DNA of 64,000 nt, taken from Haloarcula hispanica ATCC 33960. GTDB taxonomy: Archaea; Halobacteriota; Halobacteria; Halobacteriales; Haloarculaceae. Position numbers and translations under genes: made by a program. The stretch is from the NCBI RefSeq assembly GCF_000223905.1, contig NC_015944.1, forward strand, positions 310,001 to 374,000, in the 5' to 3' direction. How positions within the stretch are numbered: position 1 is the first letter of the stretch; the number at the start of each line of letters is the position of its first letter. The notes beneath the pieces were generated by a model. It was given only the letters and a program-made list of their open reading frames with translations. It had not been told where the DNA came from and made no database searches. Shown here piece after piece: positions 41,854 to 48,862 of the stretch.

Positions 41854-43188
41854 TCAGGGCTTCTGTTCCTGTGCGGACTTGCGTTCGTCTTCGAGGTCCA
41901 TCTCAAGCCCCATAGTCGAGGCCTCTTCACGCACGGCGTCGGCGTCGATGGTGGTTACCTCGCCGTGTTCCATAAGCACGTTCCCGTCGACCATCGTGAA
42001 GCGGACGTCGTCGCCGTGGGCCGCAAACACTAGATGGGAGAGCACGTCGTGCAGCGGCGTCGCCCGCGTAAGGTCCGTATCCAGACCGACGATGTCGGCG
42101 CGCCACCCCTCCCGAATCGCGCCGAGTTCGTCGAAGCCGGCGGCTTTCGCGCCGTTGCGCGTCGCCATCTCGAAGATCTCGGCCGCGGGCGTCACTGTCG
42201 GGTCTAGCTGATCGACCTTCTGGAGGAGACTCGCCTGTCGCATCTCGGTGAACGCGTCGAGCGTGTTGTTACAGGGCGGTCCGTCGTTGCCGATGGCGAC
42301 GTTGATACCGCGGTCACGGTAGTCCCAGATCGGCGCGATGCCGCTGGCGAGTTTCATGTTCGAGGACGGGCAGTGGGTGACGTGCGTCCCCGTTTCTGCG
42401 AGGACTTCGCGCTCGCTCTCGTCGGTCCAGACGCAGTGCGCAAGGACGACGTCCTCACCGGTGAGACCCACCTCGTCGAGCCAGTGGATGTTGCGCATCC
42501 CGGTATCCTCTTTGACCGTCTCGATTTCGCTCTGGTTCTCACTGGCGTGGGTGTGGATGCGGACGCCGTCGTATTTGTCCACGAGTTCGCGCACTCCCCG
42601 GAGACAGGCCTCGCTACAGGAGACGGCGAATCGCGGGGTGACAGCGTACCGAATCCGGTCGTTGTAGGCACCGTGATACTGCTGAATGAGCCGCTCGGAC
42701 TCCTCCAGTGCGGCCTGCGTATCCTCCAGCAGCCCATCCGGCGAGCGCTGGTCCATCAGCACCTTGCCGAGCACGCCACGGATACCGATCTCGCCCGCCG
42801 CTTCGAAGGCGCGGTCCGCGTGGGCGACCGAGAGGTGGTCGATACAGGTCGTAGTCCCGCTTTCGATCATCTCCAGATAGCCCAGTTTCGCCGCGACTTC
42901 CATCTCCTCGGCGGTCAAGGAGGCCTCCATCGGCAGAATGTAGTCGAATAGCCAGTCGAGCAGTTCCGTGTCGTCGGCGATGCCACGGCCAAGGCTCTGT
43001 ACGGAGTGGATGTGGCCGCCGACGAGTCCCGGCAACAGCACGTCGTAGGACTGGTGTTCGTGGTCGGCGTACTGCGATTCGAGTTCGGCACGTGAACCCA
43101 CAGCCTCGATACGGTCCCCGGAGACGACGACCGCCCCGTCCTGCAGGACGGTCTCAGAATCCGCAACGACAGTCCCAGTGAGTAGCAT
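41854..43188 (-). CDS. TRZ/ATZ-type aminohydrolase (guanine-deaminase or adenosine-type deaminase family)
   Basis: This 444-residue amidohydrolase-superfamily enzyme of the COG0402 group removes amino groups from purine-like rings. Seen: VGGHIHSVQSLGRGIADDTE (first metal pair), RIHTHASENQSEI, VVLAHCVWTDESE, HCPSSNMKLASGIAPI and NVAIGNDGPPCNNTLDAFTE with the catalytic Asp. The C-terminal GFDELGAIREGWRADIVGLD completes the fold. It is only distantly like the SsnA-like gene at 13515, so the island has two separate deaminases. Its tail ends with an acidic, Lys-containing ELDLEDERKSAQEQKP-like stretch. Confidence 0.85.
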   Translation of the reverse strand: MLLTGTVVADSETVLQDGAVVVSGDRIEAVGSRAELESQYADHEHQSYDVLLPGLVGGHIHSVQSLGRGIADDTELLDWLFDYILPMEASLTAEEMEVAAKLGYLEMIESGTTTCIDHLSVAHADRAFEAAGEIGIRGVLGKVLMDQRSPDGLLEDTQAALEESERLIQQYHGAYNDRIRYAVTPRFAVSCSEACLRGVRELVDKYDGVRIHTHASENQSEIETVKEDTGMRNIHWLDEVGLTGEDVVLAHCVWTDESEREVLAETGTHVTHCPSSNMKLASGIAPIWDYRDRGINVAIGNDGPPCNNTLDAFTEMRQASLLQKVDQLDPTVTPAAEIFEMATRNGAKAAGFDELGAIREGWRADIVGLDTDLTRATPLHDVLSHLVFAAHGDDVRFTMVDGNVLMEHGEVTTIDADAVREEASTMGLEMDLEDERKSAQEQKP

Positions 43189-43278
43189 ACGTCCTGCAAG
43201 AGGGTCTCTACATAAAGAAGGTCCTCATATCGGGACGACCGCCGAGTGCAGACAACCCGGCCACAGACGTGTGGCACT

Positions 43279-43286
43279 CCGTGTGT
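43279..43286. promoter_or_regulatory. CCGTGTGT site upstream of the second aminohydrolase
   Basis: An exact plus-strand copy 90 bases before the start at 43188. Flank CACTCCGTGTGTCGCG; the bases GACGTGTGGCA before it and CGTGTGC after it add further GTGTG repeats. Confidence 0.5.
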
Positions 43287-43307
43287 CGCGTGTGCTTCGC
43301 AGTGGCC

Positions 43308-43505
43308 TCATCTTTCCGAGCCGTTCCGTGTCCGTTTTTGACGGGTGATGTATCTAGTGAGTCTGGTTTGGGTACGAAACGAATCCACGCTGGCAAGTCG
43401 CTGAACGAGACGAGTGTTTGTCTCGTACTGCTCAGTAAACAGTTCGGGGTACTCCGACAGTAGCCTGTCGCCGATGTCGATTATCTCCTGGGGGTCGGCC
43501 TGCAT
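43308..43505 (-). CDS. Ribosomal protein S17e-like small protein
   Basis: This 65-residue protein shows the S17e pattern: an N-terminal helix (IIDIGDRLLSEYPELF), a spaced YETNTRLVQRLASVDSF and a final RTQTRLTRYITRQKR. In archaeal S17e these parts read as a long helix, FxxNKxxV and RNRIAGYVTRK. The typical RNRIAGYVTR is reduced to QTRLTRYITR, so it looks like a divergent paralog and not the housekeeping gene. It sits beside a NadE-like gene away from other ribosomal genes. It may have a new role. Confidence 0.55.
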   Translation of the reverse strand: MQADPQEIIDIGDRLLSEYPELFTEQYETNTRLVQRLASVDSFRTQTRLTRYITRQKRTRNGSER

Positions 43506-43651
43506 GGGTGTGAGAATCGCGGAGTGTGGCTGTTAACTGCTTTGCTCACAGAAATACCACGTTTGGCTCGTACTGTTGGCTGTCCCTCTTGCGAGAGATT
43601 TGTGACTCCCCGGGGGTGGCGAAATACGCCACAGACGAACAGCCGACAGTG

Positions 43652-44500
43652 TCAGTTATCCATCGATGGCTTTGGTGGCGTGTGTCGCTTGTGGCGCGTA
43701 CTGGCACACCACTGAACCGTACGCTCAACGACAGATTCGCTGACACCGACCTTGTCAGCCACCGCCGACACGGAACAGCCTCTATCAATCGCGAAGTGGA
43801 GGACGCTGTCGAGGTCTCGCTGGTCGATACCCAGTTCCGCCGCATCAGTTGCCCCAGTGTGCTCCATTGGATGGGGTGACTGGTCGAGGAGGTCCGATGG
43901 AACCGCAAGTGCAGCAGCCAGGGCCTCGATCTCAGTTCTATAGAGGTCGCCAAACAGCGACAGGTCCACGCCGTTCTCGCCGTGTTTCGCAACGGAGCCC
44001 AGCAGTCGGTCAGTCCGGGAGACAGTCCCTACAACGAGTTCGTTCCTGGTGTTTGCGACGTAGTACTTACACGCCATCCGGAAGCGTTCGCCAGCGTTTT
44101 GCATCGCCACGAGGTCGTCGGTCGGCCCCCCGGTCTCACCGACAACTCGCTGGAACGCCGTCAGCACTGGCTGCAGATTGAGCCGGTGACAGTCGATGTC
44201 AAGCAGCGACGCGACGGTTTCAGCCGTCCGAGCAGGCCCCTCGTCGCTTAGCTGTACCGGCATCACCAGTCCAGTCACGTAGTCGGCCCCGATGCCGTCG
44301 ACAGCCAGCGCCGCCGCAACTGTCGATTCGATGCTGCCGTCGAGCGGAACGACCAGTCCGTTAGCCTCCGCCTCCGTGATCTTGTTCTCCAGGAACACCG
44401 GAAGGATTCCCTGTATCCGTCTGGTCGCTGCCTTCGACGTCGCCAATCCGTGGTCCTCACGCGGGAGTGTGAGCGTGTGAGGGTGCGTCGCTTTACTCAC
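43652..44500 (-). CDS. NAD synthetase (NadE)-like protein with an altered P-loop
   Basis: This 282-residue protein has the NadE layout. GTVSRTDRLLGSVAKHGENGVDLSLFGDLYRTEIEAL is close to the NadE block ending in GNRSELLLGYFTKYGD. A C-terminal HTH-like ADKVGVSESVVERTVQW-STRHKRHTPP end is usual for archaeal NadE. The N-terminal pyrophosphate-binding SGGxDSTV motif is replaced by LDGSIESTVAAAL, so ATP-dependent synthesis is doubtful. It starts at a GTG (44500). A standard nadE gene is expected elsewhere in the genome. Role unknown. Confidence 0.68.
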   Translation of the reverse strand: MSKATHPHTLTLPREDHGLATSKAATRRIQGILPVFLENKITEAEANGLVVPLDGSIESTVAAALAVDGIGADYVTGLVMPVQLSDEGPARTAETVASLLDIDCHRLNLQPVLTAFQRVVGETGGPTDDLVAMQNAGERFRMACKYYVANTRNELVVGTVSRTDRLLGSVAKHGENGVDLSLFGDLYRTEIEALAAALAVPSDLLDQSPHPMEHTGATDAAELGIDQRDLDSVLHFAIDRGCSVSAVADKVGVSESVVERTVQWCASTRHKRHTPPKPSMDN

Positions 44501-44908
44501 GGACTTTCTCCTCCCCCGCTACCCAAGGCACGCTCGGAGATACGACTACCGAACGCGTGCATCCAACCAGCCTAATCATACTACAACGTAGGCCACTGGT
44601 GTCGTATAACTGTTGTCGACAAACGTCATGAGTGTCTTCGGTAGCCTCGATACACCTTATACATTACCTATGGTTATACAAAACTGTATACGGGTATCTG
44701 ACCAATATCACAATATTCTTGTGACTATAATCGGATGTGCGCTTCACTATATCCAGTATATCGTTTTATCTTTAACCCTTTGCTGAGTGGGAAACGGGCG
44801 CTTTCAGAGCAATTGTACTCCCCGCTCATCCCGGCCCCGCCAAACCGTGTTCTGAAAGGCAGACCGCGTACACCAGCAATAAGCCAAGACGGTTGGCATC
44901 GTGATTCA
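44501..44908. other. Gene-free interval
   Basis: About 400 bases between the start of the NadE-like gene and the 3' end of the zinc-ribbon paralog. It is AT-rich in the middle (ACTATATCCAGTATATCG) and holds several TATA-like stretches, but no frame with coding character was seen. Confidence 0.5.
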
Positions 44909-45733
44909 TCAGGTCGTGGGTTTGGTCGTTCCCACGGCCTGCTCGGCGACGACAAGTTCCCGGTTGACGATCCGGTCGACGATTGTACTGCTGTCTAGCT
45001 GGTCCGAGACGACATCGCCGTCTGCAGCGTAGCGTCTGACTGTGTACGCATCCATCGCGTTCCGGTTCTCGGTGACAGCTTCGACGACTTCGATTCGCTC
45101 ATCAGTCACGGTGTTGCGATACGTGACGCCGGGGACAAAACTGACAGTCGGGACATCAGTCGGCCAGTCCCAGGAGAACTGCTTGTGATACTGATCGAAC
45201 TGCCACACGAGACGGTCGGCAGGGGCCTCTGTGTCGAGAGTATCGTTAGCCGCCGCCTGCAATGTCCGGTCCCAGTAGTCTATCACACAGGCTTTGAGAT
45301 CTGCCTGAAGCTGTCCCTCAATCATCTTCTGTTCGATTGGATACTGCAGTTCGATAGCGACGATGGCCCAGCTGTCGAGATGCGTAAGACACCGCTGGCA
45401 CTCCATCTCAAATACGGAGCAACCAAGCGGCCGCTCGACCGTGAAGTGGACGAGTTCGTTCCCGCAGTTCGGACACCACAGGAACAACACGTCGTCGTGG
45501 CTACCAGTCAGTTCTGCCAGCACAGTCATATCGTCGAACGGCTTATCGATGTCGGCGTCCTGTGACTGCACGGACTCGCCAGTCACGGTATCGGAGGCGT
45601 CGTCCGCGTACTTCGCGATTTTACGGTCTTTTAGCAGTGTTTTGACGACCGAATCGTACGATGAGTGTGACTCCGCAGCCCGTATTTCCCTTAATTTATT
45701 TTTCGTCCAATTTTTGACCCGTATATTTGCCAT
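44909..45733 (-). CDS. Haloarchaeal zinc-ribbon protein with RHH-like N terminus (paralog of 11358-12206)
   Basis: This 274-residue protein begins MANIRVKNWTKNKLREI and has SSYDSVVKTLLKDRKIAKYADD, then a zinc ribbon CPNCG and CQRC and a DYWDRTLQAAANDTLD and FDQYHKQFSWDWPTDVP. The paralog at 11358 has the same order of blocks. The N-terminal ribbon-helix-helix-like motif suggests DNA binding. It is monocistronic and lies downstream, on the same strand, of the SMC-like gene. Confidence 0.72.
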   Translation of the reverse strand: MANIRVKNWTKNKLREIRAAESHSSYDSVVKTLLKDRKIAKYADDASDTVTGESVQSQDADIDKPFDDMTVLAELTGSHDDVLFLWCPNCGNELVHFTVERPLGCSVFEMECQRCLTHLDSWAIVAIELQYPIEQKMIEGQLQADLKACVIDYWDRTLQAAANDTLDTEAPADRLVWQFDQYHKQFSWDWPTDVPTVSFVPGVTYRNTVTDERIEVVEAVTENRNAMDAYTVRRYAADGDVVSDQLDSSTIVDRIVNRELVVAEQAVGTTKPTT

Positions 45734-45886
45734 CTGGTTTGAAAAAGCCGCCTTTGTTAATAGTACTTCTGTATTATTGTCCTAAAAGTGAAATTACACC
45801 TAGATGGATATGCCATTCTCAGACACCAGAGGCCTGCAGCTAAGGGTATCGGCGTCAGTGACGAAAACACTCCAGTTCGGTCGCTA

Positions 45887-47677
45887 TCAGTCGGCCGAGG
45901 CCTCTTTCTCGTTCGCAACAGTCCACTGGGTCGGGTCGATCTCGCGTCCGTCGAACGCCGTGTATTCCGGGTACGCAGTAAACACCAGATACTCCGTTCC
46001 CTGCTGCAGGTACTCGGTGAGGGTGTGGAGGTTGTCGTCGTCGAGCCCGCCCAGGCCGTCGACGAGCAGAAGTGGCACAGCGTCGCCGACATCGAACGAC
46101 TGCCGACCGGCCAGCGCTGCCACAAAGCCGATGAGTTCGAGTTCCCCCTCGCTGAGGGCATCTAAGCTCGCTTCCTGGCCGTCGCGGGCGACCACAATAT
46201 CGAAGTCAGCGGTGAGTCGAGCCGTTTCGAACCCTGTCCCGAATCGGGAGAGGATATCCTTCATCGCGGTGTCGAACGCTTCCCGTGTCTCACGCTTGAT
46301 TCGGTCTTTCCGGTTTCGAAGTTCCGCGAGGTCGTCACGGACGGTTTCGAGGTCGGTTTCGAGCGTGTCGACACGGGCCGCCCTCGTTTCGAGTTGCGCC
46401 AGTTCGTCGGCGGTGTCTTCGAGTTCGGCCTCGCGGTACTTGATCTCACTTTCGACGTCCGAAAGCTCCGCCACGGCCGCATCAACGTGGTCCGAAAGCT
46501 GCTCCACGTCCGACTGAGCCTGTTCGAGCCTGTTTCTGGCTGCGTCGAGGCTCTGTTTCCGGTCGGCCAGCGTCGCCTCTAGCTCAGCGATGTCTTCCTC
46601 TAGATCGGCCTTTCGACGGCGGGCCTGGCTGATCTCCTCGCGCTGTGTTTCCAGTTCCTCGACAGTATCTCGGTAGGTCTCTTTCTGGGCCCGGAGCGCC
46701 GTGAGTTCGTTTCCGAGCGCGTCCAGTTGGTCAGCCAAGTCCGCCCGTGTCGTCTCACTGCCGCACGTCCAACAGGCGACGGTGTCACCGTCGATATCGC
46801 GCTCCACCTCGGTAAGCAGGTCAAGCCGGTCCTCGCTGAGTACCATCTCAGTGGCCGAGTACACGGACTGGAGTACCTCGGCGTCTCGCTCCACTTGCGA
46901 GAGGCTCTCGCGCGCCTCCGAGAGTTTGTCCGCGACGTCATTGTACTCCGGTATTTCGAGAGCGTCGAGAGCGTCCTGGCGCTCCGAGAGACGCTGTTCC
47001 GTCCGCTCGATACTTTGTTCGAGTCGTTCGACGCGGTTTTTCGCCTGGTTCTGTTCAGTCCGAGCTTGGCTGAGTTGGCGGCGGACCGACTCCGGACTGT
47101 CGTCGCTTCCTGCCTCACTGTCGATCGTCTCGCGTTTGGCCCGCAGGTCTTCGATCTCGTTTTCCAGCCGTGTCACTTTCTCTTGCACGCTGGGGAGCCG
47201 CTTTTTGGCCTCGCGTGCCTGCGTGAGTTCCGTTTCGATCTGTTCGCGTTCCCGTTGTAACGTCTCGATCTGCGAGTCGATGTTCTGGAAGTCCAGCGGC
47301 CGTAACAGCACGTCCTCGAGGTTTTCTCCTGTCCGGACAGCGCGACGGACTTCGTTACGCTCGTCCAGACACGCGAACAGTTCAGCGCGGATCACGTCGT
47401 ACTCGTCGCTGAGGTACGGCTCGCCGTGCCGGACTACGGTACCGTTCTCTCGGGTAAGCGTCACGTCGTAGACACCGGTTGGCGTTTCGAGGTGCACCGC
47501 ACCGCTGTCTGCGCCTTCGGTCAGTTCAGTGGAGGTGCCAAGGGCCGTCTTGACAGATTCGATGAAGCTCGATTTCCCTTGCCAGTTCGAGCCACGGACG
47601 ACGTTCACTCCCGGCTCTACTGTCGCCGATCCGTCAAGTATACCCGCGATTCGTTCGATTTCGATGTTCCAGGTCAT
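45887..47677 (-). CDS. Archaeal SMC-related ATPase with zinc-hook-like CxxC
   Basis: This 596-residue protein has an ABC-type ATPase head split by a long coiled coil. Walker A is VVRGSNWQGKSSFIES (residues 27-41), the C-terminal signature is LSEGELELIGFVAALAG, and Walker B is VPLLLVDGLGGLDDDN, where the usual catalytic DE is DG. Coiled coil runs from about residues 150 to 480, interrupted by a CWTCG motif (near residue 290) like the Rad50 zinc hook. It matches the archaea-specific SMC-related group that is paired with RdfA (the Sph3-like group in Haloferax). It overlaps the RdfA gene (ATGA). Confidence 0.85.
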   Translation of the reverse strand: MTWNIEIERIAGILDGSATVEPGVNVVRGSNWQGKSSFIESVKTALGTSTELTEGADSGAVHLETPTGVYDVTLTRENGTVVRHGEPYLSDEYDVIRAELFACLDERNEVRRAVRTGENLEDVLLRPLDFQNIDSQIETLQREREQIETELTQAREAKKRLPSVQEKVTRLENEIEDLRAKRETIDSEAGSDDSPESVRRQLSQARTEQNQAKNRVERLEQSIERTEQRLSERQDALDALEIPEYNDVADKLSEARESLSQVERDAEVLQSVYSATEMVLSEDRLDLLTEVERDIDGDTVACWTCGSETTRADLADQLDALGNELTALRAQKETYRDTVEELETQREEISQARRRKADLEEDIAELEATLADRKQSLDAARNRLEQAQSDVEQLSDHVDAAVAELSDVESEIKYREAELEDTADELAQLETRAARVDTLETDLETVRDDLAELRNRKDRIKRETREAFDTAMKDILSRFGTGFETARLTADFDIVVARDGQEASLDALSEGELELIGFVAALAGRQSFDVGDAVPLLLVDGLGGLDDDNLHTLTEYLQQGTEYLVFTAYPEYTAFDGREIDPTQWTVANEKEASAD

Positions 47678-48321
47678 GAATCGTGTGTTGACAAGTTCGC
47701 GCTCCGGTGTTGCTTGCAGACGTACCCACGTTCGAGTGCAACATCGAACGGAACACGGGTCGGACAGTCCGGGCATCCGAGTTGTATCTGGGCCTCTATC
47801 TCCGCGGTGTCACCGCCCTCGATATCACCCTTTTTCGCGAGCGAGGACAGTGCCGTTTCGGCCTTCCGTTCGACGACCGTTTTGGCCGTTGCCACGCTCT
47901 CCTGCTCCCAGTTAGTTGTCGCCTTCCTGGGCTCTTTTTCACCGTCTAAACAGTCGTTGAGGTGCGTTCGCATCGTTCCCCACGACACCATATCGTCGTG
48001 AAGCGACGCTCCCGGGATACCCGTAGCTTGCAGTCGCTCGATGAGTTCGTCCCGTCGCAAGTCGTCGTCACCACGCAACGTGTCGTAATCGCTGTCTACA
48101 CGCGTGTCAAGGGTTTCACGCCCGTGTTCGGTATAGACTTGTTTAAGCAGCCGTTTGTTGAACCACGCTGTCAGCGACCGATACCCCATTTCGGTTCGGT
48201 CATCAGCGCCCGTCCAGCGTGCGAGCAGGCCATCATCAAGGGTGTCGTAGACTGGGTCTGTTGATGCCAACCCGTACTTGTCGATAACCGCGTCTACTTT
48301 GCAACCGGAGTTAACAGCCAT
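47674..48321 (-). CDS. rdfA: RdfA-like rod-determining factor
   Basis: This 215-residue protein is similar to RdfA, which in Haloferax affects cell shape. Seen: CKVDAVIDKYGLASTDPVYD at the N terminus, TEMGYRSLTAWFNKRLLKQVY, RGDDDLRRDELIERLQATGIP and a C-terminal zinc-type GCPDCPTRVPFDVALERGYVC. In Haloferax the RdfA and SMC-like genes are neighbours, as here, where the stop and start overlap by four bases. It is the first gene of the pair and has a repeat-containing upstream region. Confidence 0.78.
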   Translation of the reverse strand: MAVNSGCKVDAVIDKYGLASTDPVYDTLDDGLLARWTGADDRTEMGYRSLTAWFNKRLLKQVYTEHGRETLDTRVDSDYDTLRGDDDLRRDELIERLQATGIPGASLHDDMVSWGTMRTHLNDCLDGEKEPRKATTNWEQESVATAKTVVERKAETALSSLAKKGDIEGGDTAEIEAQIQLGCPDCPTRVPFDVALERGYVCKQHRSANLSTHDS

Positions 48322-48862
48322 TGTTCAGCTTTTTCTGCCTGCTCAGTAATAGTTTTTGACAGTCGGTGTACGCACAGTGTAGGTATATCCTGCAGAAAAC
48401 ACACCCTCAGTGTGTATTTTAGAGATGGAATACAGGGTTGAACAGAGTGTGTATTTATGAATCGAGGATACTATCAAATTTTCTGAATTTGGGGTGTTTA
48501 TACTGAAATCTGATAATTAAAGAACGTTATTATACTATAATTACACGCAGAACTAAAGTCGACTTTCCATCCATTCCTTCGATTATGGGTGTTTCAGGAT
48601 GTTTCACATCTGTATAATAGTATAAGCAAAAAGTGTATTTTAGAACATACAAAGTCCCGAGGTATATAATCTCCCAATAAAATTTGGAGAGGCACTAGTG
48701 TAGATCGCAGTATCCATATACATTCTAAAATATGAGCTTCCTACGCATTTGGAGGGCAGACCGGATTCCTCGCGAGAAATGGTTACTGTTACCAGACGTA
48801 GAACCGTGCAGCGTTGCAACCAAGTCAAACGTTTATACGGACTGTTGCGTAAGTAGTGTAGT
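48322..48862. other. AT-rich interval upstream of rdfA and of the regulator gene
   Basis: About 540 bases without a convincing gene, of clearly lower GC than the flanks. It carries a GTGTGT-type palindrome at 48399 and a partial repeat of it (AACAGAGTGTGTATTTA) near 48440. Promoters for the two diverging genes must lie here. Confidence 0.5.
48399..48416. promoter_or_regulatory. Palindrome ACACACCCTCAGTGTGTA upstream of rdfA
   Basis: The arms ACACAC and GTGTGT flank CCTCA. It lies 78 bases before the rdfA start and has the same ACACCCTnAG core as the palindromes at 13383 and 13450. Part of it (CAGTGTGTATTT) recurs at 48443 as CAGAGTGTGTATTTA. Confidence 0.45.
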
